Positions 57,501-64,000 of a DNA stretch of 64,000 nucleotides are shown piece after piece; position 1 is the first letter of the stretch; each line of letters opens with the position of its first letter. This DNA is from Thiodiazotropha sp040506975. GTDB taxonomy: Bacteria; Pseudomonadota; Gammaproteobacteria; Chromatiales; Chromatiaceae. The position numbers were made by a program, and so were the translations under genes. The notes beneath the pieces are model-generated. The model did no database searches and was not told the origin of the DNA. It saw only the letters and a program-made list of their open reading frames with translations. Where the stretch lies: positions 930,001-994,000 of the forward strand of contig OZ242974.1 in assembly GCA_965211775.1 (NCBI GenBank). The letters run 5' to 3'.

Positions 57501-59918
57501 GTTACGGATGTGACCAACGGGTCGCTGACCCTCAATGGCGACGGCACCTTCAGTTATACTCATGATGGCTCGGAGAACTTCAGCGATTCCTTTACCTACC
57601 GGGTGACGGACAACGATGGCGAGGCGGCGGATGCCACGGTCACTATCAATATCACTCCAGTCTCCGATCAAACGCCTGTTGCCAATGCCGACAGTATCAG
57701 CGTGGCCGAGGGCGGCACCGCCACCACCCTCGATGGTGGCTTCAGCACGGTCCTCAACAACGATGCGGGTCTGGGCGATACGCCGGTGACGGTTTCTCTG
57801 GTGACCGATGTGACCAACGGGTCTTTGATCCTCAACAGCGACGGCACCTTCAGCTATACCCATGACGGTAGTGAGAACTTTACCGATTCCTTTACCTACC
57901 GGGTGACGGACAATGACGGCGAGACGGCGGATGCCACGGTCACCATCAATGTCACGCCGGTCTCCGATCAAACGCCTGTTGCCAATGCCGACAGTATCAG
58001 CGTGGCCGAGGGCGGCACCGCCACCACCCTCGATGGTGGCTTCAGCGCGGTCCTGAACAACGACACCGGCTTGGGCGATACCCCGGTGACCGTTTCACTC
58101 GTTACGGATGCGACCAACGGGTCGTTGACCCTCAATGGTGACGGGACCTTTAGTTACACACACGACGGCTCGGAGAACTTCACTGACAGCTTCACCTATC
58201 GGGTGACGGACAACGACGGTGAGACGGCGGATGCCACGGTGATCATCAATGTTACGCCGGTCTCAGATCAGGACCCAGTGGCTTCTGACATCGTAATCAC
58301 TGTTTTAGAGGACACTGTTTACACAGGCAATCTTCCGACCGCCGTGGATGACGATGGGGATCCGATTATCTATCAAGTTGAGACCGATCCTGTGCATGGC
58401 GTTGTCACTGTCGAGGTAGATGGTGGATTCAGTTATACGCCTGATGCCGACTATCATGGCGCCGACAGCTTTATCTATAGCGTAAGCGATGGCAATGGCG
58501 GGAACAACAGTTACCTGGTGGAGATTGACGTTGTTTCGGTAAACGACTCGCCAGTCATAACCAGTCATGATGAGAATGAAAATGTACTACTCTCATTGGA
58601 GGAAAATGCCACTCTGGTAACCATGGTTACCGCCGATGATCCTGAGAACGATGCGCTCACATTCACAATCGATGGGGGCGCCGATCTGGGATTGTTCAGC
58701 ATCGACCCCATGAGTGGTGAATTGGTATTTAGCCATGCGCCGGATATGGAGAACCCACTCGATGCCGATCAGGATAACCTGTATCAGGTTCAGGTGCTGG
58801 TATCGGACGGCAATGGCGGAACGGACCGCCAATCCTTCACGATCGAGGTTACGGATGTGGATGAGTTCGATGTGGGTTTGCTGATGGACGTGGAGGATGC
58901 CCCTGATGCGATCTCGCTTTCCGATTCGTTCGATGACGGTGTCGGTATCACTGTCTGGGCGGAAGACCCCGATAGTAGCCAAAATCAAATCACCTACAGT
59001 CTGGATGATGATTCAAACGGACTTTTTGCTATCGATCCGGCCAGCGGCACCATTACCCTGGCATCGACCGTCGAGAACCGGGATGCCTCGCAGTTCGAGA
59101 TCACGGTGCGCGCCACCAGCGAAGACGGCTCCTACTCCCTGCATACATTCAGAATTGCATTGAACAGGGTGGTCGAACCTCCCCCTGAACCGGAACGGCC
59201 CTATCTTGATGATATTATCTTTGATCTGGACCCTGAGGAACCTGTTGAATCTCAGGCTGCAACGGATAAAGCCGGAACGTTGCAGCAGCCTCCCACTAAT
59301 GTCGATGCTGTTTCAGAGGAATTGAGCAGTGAGGATCAGGAGGCATCGCTTTCGACCGAAATCGAAGAGCGGACTCGGGTTATCATTGACGATATCGAAC
59401 ACCCCGCCATCGAGCGTCTTTCCACCTCCCTGTTTTCAGGGGACGGTCACAATAGCTATCGTTACGACTATTACCAGGCCCGCCTGACTCCGGTGCCGGT
59501 TGCGCCCGATGAGTTGCCGGCATTCGATACCAGCATCGGTGAGTTGATCGAGGTGCCTGAGGCGATATGGCATCTGCTCGATTCCATGAACAGTGAGATG
59601 TCAGAACATCAGGGGCAGCAGACATCGAATGACAGGATAGTGGTACAAAGCGCGACGTTCAGTACCCTGGCGTTATCCGCCGGTTATGTGGCCTGGCTAT
59701 TGCGCGCCGGCGTGCTTTCGGCCAGTCTGCTGTCGTTTACGCCGCTGTGGCGGCAGATCGATCCGCTGCCTGTTCTTTCGGCGCATGCCAAGCGGCGTGA
59801 TGAGGATCAGGATCATCCGCCAGAGGACGATCCTGACGAGAAACGACTGGCCAAACTGTTTGATCGTAAGAAAAAGCCCGGAAAAAATCGATCTATCTTT
59901 TTTAGTAAGGATTCATGA
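51537..59918 (+). CDS. Giant LEPR-XLL/DUF4347 surface adhesin with cadherin-like repeats
   Basis: 2793 residues. N-terminus: basic start and LEPRLLLSADL (about 18-28), the LEPR-XLL signal. Then DUF4347 (about 71-243, ILSHGSDGGVQLGD, LLIYGCDLAASGDG), a LamG-like domain (about 256-450, HHWKLDGDAVDSVG), RTX-type Ca-binding nonapeptides (GGAGDDILIGDG near 717; GGAGDDYLDGGAGTD near 920), cadherin-like domains (about 1000-1105, 1540-1640), six tandem 100-residue VCBS/cadherin-like repeats (about 1642-2241) and further such domains to about 2560. C-terminus: a membrane helix with AGYVAWLLRAGVLSASLL and DPLPVL (about 2710-2745), then a basic tail. Acidic overall (Asp-rich), Cys-poor. Probably exported and anchored in or across the envelope. 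Exact export route unknown. Confidence 0.88.
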   Translation: MRRRRSKKRSNALICEELEPRLLLSADLVGIAVDLTPNDAEQEVEKGDIQAIEAALQVGSPSQVGEHDSPTVELVIIDPATPDYQSLVDDLISQNGNGRSFEIVLLDSTGNGIEQISDILSAYQDLDAVHILSHGSDGGVQLGDAYLNLDSLSANAGAIESWREAFSEAGDLLIYGCDLAASGDGQSLVEALARLTGADVAASDDLTGHEGLGGDWELEHAVGVIEAEVAVSEDGQRNWSGILATDVDFIDADDPVHHWKLDGDAVDSVGSADGTITDATTVTGWDGDALRFDESGDYVTIPDVTMNSDFTVTFQFKVDDNTGSLFQYIYSHGDINTTNSLNIFINEASHGSDPNVLRTVIRDADDTLDEFALQFDISTIVGDGEWHTYTLTVEAGVGSTVYLDGVVKNTDTRGGGGLNPSGNIYLGTRYDLDAGRMFGGDLDDVKIYDHVHLPTGVGTGLLAGTVIATDPVGGTVTYSLVDDAGGMFSIDSDSGELFWTGAPDTSTAQSYDITVRVTDSGAPTYDEVMTIKTGTGDLDSITGTSHDDLIYGLGGSGSSLGTTNYIVNGSFENTSTGWTDVSGAGWDFELSGNHGVIATDGSYYIDMTPDGVNFSIIEQAVAGLTNGTTYQLSFDAGLTGDGDGLLHVYWNGALLETIDPTSNTLQSYTYNVVAGSGDATNTLRFDEDGPNTIRTTALDNVRMYEVLSCGGDTIDGGAGDDILIGDGIGGSGTTSQPVTIDDAGFEDPPLADGGWTYTLPAAWFDLHGYGEAFIGNPDTSVFSSETPEGENALFIPEDNQIFQTLASSFDSSKDYELSLKLGNPLIAGSGDGNTYSIQLYAGGTLIGSATGTEPATDSWTDINISVDGDAYAAADGTALKIVLTNTSSYSGNVYYFGVDDIQLNEITASATMPGDDTLTGGAGDDYLDGGAGTDTAVFSGSRADYDITWYAGTSELVVSDTRDGSPDGTDTLINIEELQFADQTVTITDPSAQFNDPPVISSNGGGDTANINVAENSTAVTTVTSTDPDLDTPTYSISGGADAALFSINSSTGELTFISAPDYETPTDVGGNNVYDVQVQVSDGNGGTDVQDIAVTVTDANDAPVSTGGSVAGTEDTAYVISWSDFTVSDVDSPITNATGILISSLPADGQLEYFNGNVWTSISLGQTITKNTVDAAFLRFTPDADEWGDDGSPTPGVGNGLQDYAQFDYRVVHATAISINNPGGESDALTEGTWLYSATGWTTSGADAGAQNMDADVFPLDHDNTLYTNVGATLSQTLGSTFSSNNNYDLTLEIGWRGDVGNSIPPEYRVELWAGATRLGFIDQTDSALVRGELVSATLSIDGSGLGALDGQNLEIRLVGVATQANYDNLQLISYERTGDISSGTAEMTVDIAPVNDAPVNTTPASVSINEDTTLNFTGINQIQINDVDHDGGMMEVQLNVGAGGLLNLGDTTGLIFSAGDGLDDANMVFTGTLADINAALLTLSFDPDLGFSGDVTFTIVTSDLGNTGNDPGLTGTAGTEEDSDNFTITVTAVNSDPVITSNDGGATANINIDENTTAVTTVAATDTDLDTLTYSIDPASADADKFTINSSTGVLTFIAAPDFETPTDANTDNIYEVTVEADDGNGGVDTQALSVTVTAVSEEIPVANADSITVAEGGTATTLDGGFSTVLNNDIGLGDTPVTVSLITDVTNGSLTLNGDGTFSYTHDGSENFNDSFTYRVTDNDGETADATVTINVTPVSDQTPVANADSITVAEGGTATTLDGGFSTVLNNDTGLGDTPVTVSLVTDVTNGSLTLNGDGTFSYTHDGSENFTDSFTYRVTDNDGETADATVTINVTPVSDATPVANADSISVAEGGTTTLLDGGFTTVLNNDTGLGDTPVTVSLVTDVTNGTLTLNGDGTFSYTHDGSENFTDSFTYRVTDNDGETADATVTINVTPVSDATPVANADTIIVAEGGTTTLLDGGFTTVLNNDTGLGDTPVTVSLVTDVTNGSLTLNGDGTFSYTHDGSENFSDSFTYRVTDNDGEAADATVTINITPVSDQTPVANADSISVAEGGTATTLDGGFSTVLNNDAGLGDTPVTVSLVTDVTNGSLILNSDGTFSYTHDGSENFTDSFTYRVTDNDGETADATVTINVTPVSDQTPVANADSISVAEGGTATTLDGGFSAVLNNDTGLGDTPVTVSLVTDATNGSLTLNGDGTFSYTHDGSENFTDSFTYRVTDNDGETADATVIINVTPVSDQDPVASDIVITVLEDTVYTGNLPTAVDDDGDPIIYQVETDPVHGVVTVEVDGGFSYTPDADYHGADSFIYSVSDGNGGNNSYLVEIDVVSVNDSPVITSHDENENVLLSLEENATLVTMVTADDPENDALTFTIDGGADLGLFSIDPMSGELVFSHAPDMENPLDADQDNLYQVQVLVSDGNGGTDRQSFTIEVTDVDEFDVGLLMDVEDAPDAISLSDSFDDGVGITVWAEDPDSSQNQITYSLDDDSNGLFAIDPASGTITLASTVENRDASQFEITVRATSEDGSYSLHTFRIALNRVVEPPPEPERPYLDDIIFDLDPEEPVESQAATDKAGTLQQPPTNVDAVSEELSSEDQEASLSTEIEERTRVIIDDIEHPAIERLSTSLFSGDGHNSYRYDYYQARLTPVPVAPDELPAFDTSIGELIEVPEAIWHLLDSMNSEMSEHQGQQTSNDRIVVQSATFSTLALSAGYVAWLLRAGVLSASLLSFTPLWRQIDPLPVLSAHAKRRDEDQDHPPEDDPDEKRLAKLFDRKKKPGKNRSIFFSKDS
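56461..58260 (+). repeat. Six tandem 300-bp repeats inside the adhesin gene
   Basis: Units begin at 56461, 56761, 57061, 57361, 57661 and 57961, each exactly 300 bases (100 residues), with the pattern PVANADSI.VAEGG, LNNDxGLGDTPVTVS, DGTFSYTHDGSENF, DSFTYRVTDNDGE. Units 3 and 4 share long stretches, as do 5 and 6, pointing to stepwise duplication. The block is prone to length change by recombination or assembly collapse. Confidence 0.95.
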
Positions 59919-62900
59919 TGTTCCGAATCAGTCCGACGATCAAGATCACCATAGGGCTGGTAATGCTCACCCTGAGTATTCTTCTTCTCGGGCGCTTGAT
60001 CGGCTTTGTTCCGGACGAAGACAAGACGGCTCTGCAGGCAAGAAAACAGTTTTGCGAGTCGCTGGCGGTGCAGGTTTCCTCCGCCGCTTCTAAAAATGAC
60101 CTCGAGATTCTGCGCACAACCCTTGAGACGGTGGTGGAGCGGAATGATGATGTCCTCTCCGTCTCGCTGAGTAATAATCGGGGTGTTTCCCTGATTGCCG
60201 GCGATCATGAGAAACACTGGGTGGACGTGCCGCTGGATAAATCCACCTCGACCCATGTGCGGGTGCCGATCCTGACCAACAGGAGCCGCTGGGGTACCCT
60301 GGAGGTGGCATTCGCTCCCTTGAACAGGGAGAGCGACCTTCCTCTGGGCACCCTTGGCGGACTGTTACTGTTCGTTGCCCTGATGGGGTTTGTCCTCTAC
60401 ATGATCTTTATCAAGCGGACCCTGCGTGAACTCGACCCTAAAGCGGTAATACCCGAACGGGTCCGTTCCGCCTTCAATGCGCTTTCCGAGGGGCTGATCA
60501 TCCTGGACGAAAAAGACCAGATCATATTGGCCAACGATTCCTTCACCGAGAAGGTCAACATCGAAGAAGATGCCTTGATCGGTCTGCGGGCGGACGAGTT
60601 GGCATGGCGTAAAAGGGAGAAGGGGATCAAGGCGGATGTCTTTCCATGGCGTACCAGTATGCAGAACATGGAGCGAAAAACGGGGATCCCTATGCATCTG
60701 CAGTTGGTGAACAAGAACGAACGTACATTTTCGGTCAATACCGCTCCGATCTTCGATGGCAAGGGCAGGCCGCGAGGTGTGCTGGCGACCTTCGATGATA
60801 TGACCGACTTGGAGAAAAAGCACCGGGAACTTCAGTCGACACTTGAAAAACTGCGTACTTCAGAGAAGGCGTTGCGGGATAAAACCGTGGAACTTGAACT
60901 GCTGGCCACCCGCGATTCATTGACTGGGTGTTACAACCGGCGTGCATTCTTCGAGAAGTACGATGCGCTGTTCGAGTCCGCTGTCAAAGAGGGCACCGGG
61001 TTGGTCTTCATGATGATCGATATTGATCATTTCAAATCGATCAACGATCAGTATGGACATGCCAATGGCGACAAGGTGATTAAATTTATCGCCGAAACCC
61101 TGATTGTCAATTCGCGGCCTGAAGATGTTGTCGGCCGCTATGGCGGTGAGGAGTTTTCACTGGTCATGCCGCATGCGGATCAGGAAGAGGCGATGGTGCT
61201 GGCGGAACGGCTGCGAAATGAGATTCAACAGAAGGGTCATGACCTGTTTACCGACAAACGGACAGTGACGGCAAGCTTTGGTCTGGCATTGAGAGCGCAG
61301 GATGCGGATGATCCGATGCTGCTGATCAATAATGCAGACGATGCCCTCTACCTGGCCAAAGAACAGGGACGCAACCGTGTCATCGCCTGGGAGCCGGATT
61401 TGACGGAGCAGGAGCGGGCGAGGGAAAAAGCGGAGCGCGATGATGAGGAGCTGAGTGTAAGCCTGACCGATGGCCAGGCGGAAAAGATTCTCCGGGGCGA
61501 GCTGCATAGATTGGAGGACCTGGTGCGTAATCTCGAGTCGGAACTCGAATACAGTCGGGAAGAGATAAAACGCCGTGAAGGAAGGGATGAGCTCACAGGC
61601 CTGCCCAACAGGTTCATCTTCTCTGATCGTATACTTCAGGTTCTCGCCAGATGTAAGCGATATGAAAAATCTGCGGCACTGATATCAATCGATATTGACG
61701 ATTTCAGCAGTATCAATGAAGCGTTCGGTTTCACCAATGGCGATCGAATACTTAAGGTCATATCGGCCAGGCTGGTCGATACCTTGCGGGTTACCGATAC
61801 TGTCGCGGTCATTGACGAGCAGGATGATAAAGAGTCATCCACCATATCCCGTGTGAATAATGATGAATTCGCACTGATTCTGACGGACGTAAACGATATC
61901 GAATCGATTACCTGGGTTGTCCGGCGTATTCTGCAAGGTTTGAAAAAGCCGATTGAAATCAGTGACCAGGAGTTGTTTGTATCATTCAGTGTCGGTGTCG
62001 CACTCTATCCGCATGACGACGACACTCCCGTGGGTCTGATGCAAAAGGCGAGTTCGGCCCGGTTTGCCGCCAAGCGGGAACAGGGAAGCAACAACATCCA
62101 CTTCTTCTCACCCGATATCAACCGGGATGCCTATCACAAGGTCTGGTTGGAGAGTCAGTTGCACAAGGCGATCGTTCGCTCTCACTTTGAACTGGTCTAC
62201 CAGCCGAAATTCGATCTGAAGAGTGGACGCATCGTTTGTATGGAGGCGCTGGCTCGATGGCCTCACGCAAAGGTCGGCTTGATACCTCCATCAGAGTTTA
62301 TTCCGGTCGCGGAAAGTACCGGGTTGATACATAAACTGGGAATATGGGTGTTGAGACAGGCAATCCTGGATCTGAAATATTGGCATGACGCGGGTTATTC
62401 TGATCTCCGAGTTGCCGTCAATCTTTCAGCCGTGCAGTTACGCAAAACGAAACTCACTCAAAAGGTGCTTGAATGCTGTGAAAAAACAGGCATTGATCCC
62501 AGCTATGTGGAACTCGAGATAACCGAAAGCGCACTGGTGGAAAATTACAGTCAAACCACGCCGGTCATGCAGGCAATGAGCGAGGCCGGTATTCATTTCA
62601 CACTGGATGATTTCGGCAAGGGTTTTTCATCGCTCAGCTATCTCAGAGTATTGCCAATCGACGCAATCAAGATAGACCACTCATTTATCGAAGAGACACT
62701 GCCGACTGAATATGACCAGACCATCATTAACGGCATCATTTCCCTGGCCAGGGGGCTGCGTCTGAGAGTCACCGCCGAAGGTGTTGAGACCGAAAACCAG
62801 AGAATGGTATTGACCAGGCTTGGATGTGATGAGGTCCAAGGTACGCTCTATTGTGAGCCGGTTTCGTCTGGACAGGCGTTATCCCTGTTGCAAACCTATA

Positions 62901-62923
62901 ATCAGACTGGCGGCGAGGAATAG
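59915..62923 (+). CDS. Membrane GGDEF-GGDEF-EAL protein linked to the adhesin
   Basis: 1002 residues; the ATG overlaps the adhesin stop by four bases (ATGA). A membrane helix (about 10-30), a periplasmic sensor region (about 35-145) and a second helix (about 149-170) precede a PAS-like region (about 185-310), a coiled coil and the first GGDEF (GGEEF at 410-414, RPED I-site five residues before). A second coiled coil leads to a second GGDEF that is degenerate (NNDEF at 648-652), then EAL (777-779, with LDDFGKGFSSLSYLR). Two inner helices with a periplasmic domain recall LapD-type receptors, but the catalytic EAL and first GGEEF look intact. It likely sets local c-di-GMP for the adhesin. Confidence 0.9.
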   Translation: MMFRISPTIKITIGLVMLTLSILLLGRLIGFVPDEDKTALQARKQFCESLAVQVSSAASKNDLEILRTTLETVVERNDDVLSVSLSNNRGVSLIAGDHEKHWVDVPLDKSTSTHVRVPILTNRSRWGTLEVAFAPLNRESDLPLGTLGGLLLFVALMGFVLYMIFIKRTLRELDPKAVIPERVRSAFNALSEGLIILDEKDQIILANDSFTEKVNIEEDALIGLRADELAWRKREKGIKADVFPWRTSMQNMERKTGIPMHLQLVNKNERTFSVNTAPIFDGKGRPRGVLATFDDMTDLEKKHRELQSTLEKLRTSEKALRDKTVELELLATRDSLTGCYNRRAFFEKYDALFESAVKEGTGLVFMMIDIDHFKSINDQYGHANGDKVIKFIAETLIVNSRPEDVVGRYGGEEFSLVMPHADQEEAMVLAERLRNEIQQKGHDLFTDKRTVTASFGLALRAQDADDPMLLINNADDALYLAKEQGRNRVIAWEPDLTEQERAREKAERDDEELSVSLTDGQAEKILRGELHRLEDLVRNLESELEYSREEIKRREGRDELTGLPNRFIFSDRILQVLARCKRYEKSAALISIDIDDFSSINEAFGFTNGDRILKVISARLVDTLRVTDTVAVIDEQDDKESSTISRVNNDEFALILTDVNDIESITWVVRRILQGLKKPIEISDQELFVSFSVGVALYPHDDDTPVGLMQKASSARFAAKREQGSNNIHFFSPDINRDAYHKVWLESQLHKAIVRSHFELVYQPKFDLKSGRIVCMEALARWPHAKVGLIPPSEFIPVAESTGLIHKLGIWVLRQAILDLKYWHDAGYSDLRVAVNLSAVQLRKTKLTQKVLECCEKTGIDPSYVELEITESALVENYSQTTPVMQAMSEAGIHFTLDDFGKGFSSLSYLRVLPIDAIKIDHSFIEETLPTEYDQTIINGIISLARGLRLRVTAEGVETENQRMVLTRLGCDEVQGTLYCEPVSSGQALSLLQTYNQTGGEE

Positions 62924-62990
62924 CCGTTCAGCCTTTGTGTCCGCAGAGTCGTGGGATACGGTCTTGCAACGCCGGATATTGGGGCCAATT

Positions 62991-63012
62991 GGATTAGCGT
63001 TAACAGGCCCTA
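62991..63012 (+). repeat. Dispersed GTTAACAGGCCC repeat, copy 6
   Basis: GGATTAGCGTTAACAGGCCC followed by TA, 67 bases after the stop of the GGDEF-EAL gene. The partner arm TTGCAACGCC..GGAT lies about 25 bases upstream and pairs partly. Confidence 0.65.
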
Positions 63013-63136
63013 AGATACCAAGATTGAGTCAGGGCAGGCCATACTCTGAATGCCGGCTTGCGTTAAACAGCTGCACAAGCACCGTTCGAATGGGTATAGT
63101 TGCGCTTCAGATGACCAGCTATCCGAAGGTTACAAA

Positions 63137-64000
63137 GTGCAATTGAGCTGTCGTATATTGCTGATGATTGTTGTGCTGGTTGGTATTGCCGCCTGTGAAC
63201 GAGCGCCTCGGGATCATCAGCAGACCCTGCTGGTGTTCGGCACCCTGCTGGATATCAAGGCCTATACCGATAACCCGGCAGAGTTCGACGCTGCGGTACA
63301 GGGTCTGGAGCGGATATTTCAGGGTATGCATAGGGAGTGGCATGCCTGGAAGGGAGATGGCGAGCTTGTTCGTCTCAACAGGGCCATTGGGCGGGGCGAT
63401 GCCATGACCGTCTCCCCTGAGCTGGCGGAATTACTGCTTCGGGCCAAACGGTATGCGGAGCAGAGTGATCATCTTTTCAATCCTGCGATAGGCGGACTGA
63501 TAGCGGAGTGGGGTTTTCATAGCGATGAACCCCCGGGAGGGCCTCCGCCGGATGGCAATAGGATTGCGTCATTGATCGAGGCGGCGCCCACCATGGCCCA
63601 GCTTACCTTTGAACGGAATCGCATTCTCTCTTCCAATCAGGCAGTGGTTTTGGATCTGGGAGCCTTCGCCAAGGGATATGCCTTGAATCTGGCGGTACGG
63701 CAGTTGAAGCGGGCCGGTATCGCCCACGCCATCGTCAATGCAGGTGGGGATCTCTGTGTCTCCGGTCGGCATGGTGACCGGCCCTGGAAGATCGGTATCC
63801 GCAATCCGTTGGGAGAAGGGGTGATCGCATCAGTCAAGGTGTCAGATGGTGAGTGTGTGCTTACTTCAGGGAACTATGAGCGATACAGGGAGTATGAAGG
63901 GATACGCTATGCCCATATTCTCGATCCGCGAACAGGTTATCCGGTGGAGCACGTGGCCTCGGCGACGGTGATCAGTATGGATGGTGGGCTGGCCGATGCC
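63137..64000 (+). CDS. apbE: ApbE-family FAD:protein FMN transferase, lipoprotein (3' end outside window)
   Basis: 288 residues visible, frame open to base 64000. GTG 63137 is chosen because GAAGG ends 7 bases upstream. A short lipoprotein signal ends in VGIAAC (lipobox, Cys about 19). ApbE blocks follow in order: VFGTLLDIKAYT, LDLGAFAKGYALN (FAD-binding), NAGGDL, and HILDPRTGYPVE near the end, plus an SMDGGLADA start of the next block. ApbE attaches FMN covalently to Rnf/Nqr-type subunits at the periplasmic face. Starts 213 bases after the GGDEF-EAL stop; the gap contains only the dispersed repeat. Confidence 0.92.
   Translation, partial: MQLSCRILLMIVVLVGIAACERAPRDHQQTLLVFGTLLDIKAYTDNPAEFDAAVQGLERIFQGMHREWHAWKGDGELVRLNRAIGRGDAMTVSPELAELLLRAKRYAEQSDHLFNPAIGGLIAEWGFHSDEPPGGPPPDGNRIASLIEAAPTMAQLTFERNRILSSNQAVVLDLGAFAKGYALNLAVRQLKRAGIAHAIVNAGGDLCVSGRHGDRPWKIGIRNPLGEGVIASVKVSDGECVLTSGNYERYREYEGIRYAHILDPRTGYPVEHVASATVISMDGGLADA

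Noticed and set aside
56461..58260. Regular repeats as a CRISPR-like array
   Set aside because: The 300-base units are fully coding, with no short repeat/unique spacer alternation.

Overview
The window is a 64 kb chromosomal segment of a gammaproteobacterium. The evidence is an OxyR whose redox cysteines fall at 199 and 208, TamA/TamB, GspA/GspB, an Lhr-type helicase and a PEP-CTERM protein. The gene mix (three large c-di-GMP proteins, a giant adhesin, many recent insertion sequences) would fit an environmental or symbiotic sulfur-oxidiser-type lineage such as the Chromatiales, but nothing here fixes genus or species. No rRNA, tRNA or CRISPR array was recognised.

Layout. 1-5.1 kb: 3' end of an lhr-type helicase, then a decayed chromosomal integron: an intI gene with one amber codon, an attI-like site, and a TerB-like cassette gene with two A-tract frameshifts cut by an IS1595-family element. 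An IS1380-family element follows. 5.1-8.0 kb: an amidohydrolase and a HipBA-type toxin-antitoxin pair. 8.2-13.5 kb: a solute-binding/PAS/GGDEF/EAL gene split by an exact IS1380 insertion. 13.8-19.3 kb: tamA-tamB. 20.0-23.8 kb: gspA-gspB and a patatin-like phospholipase. 23.9-27.3 kb: two oppositely oriented IS1595 copies around one unknown gene. 27.4-36.1 kb: PEP-CTERM protein, a binding protein/CHASE-GGDEF-EAL pair and a large MscS-family channel. 37.3-43.4 kb: cyclase-FHA, CbiX-like protein, oxyR, a haem-oxygenase-fold protein, a TrpD2-like protein and a secreted glutaredoxin. 43.5-62.9 kb: a multi-gene locus around a 2793-residue LEPR-XLL/DUF4347 adhesin. 63.1 kb to the end: apbE (cut by the window).

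The most interesting locus is 43.5-62.9 kb. It encodes a GAF-HlyD membrane protein, a PqqD-like/M50 protease/HlyD fusion, a periplasmic adaptor with a SPOR-like tail, the giant adhesin with an N-terminal LEPR-XLL signal and a C-terminal membrane segment, and a membrane GGDEF-GGDEF-EAL protein. Three of the gene junctions overlap by 1-4 bases. No type I ABC exporter or TolC-like protein lies in the locus. It looks like a c-di-GMP-linked surface-display system with an unusual exporter or processing module, and an IS1380/IS1595 pair sits in its middle.

Two IS families have expanded recently: five IS1595-family copies (1029 bp; 8-bp target duplications at four) and three IS1380-family copies (1568 bp; 4-bp duplications ending TAG at all three). 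A separate short palindromic repeat with core GTTAACAGGCCC or close variants occurs at least six times, mostly just downstream of stop codons.
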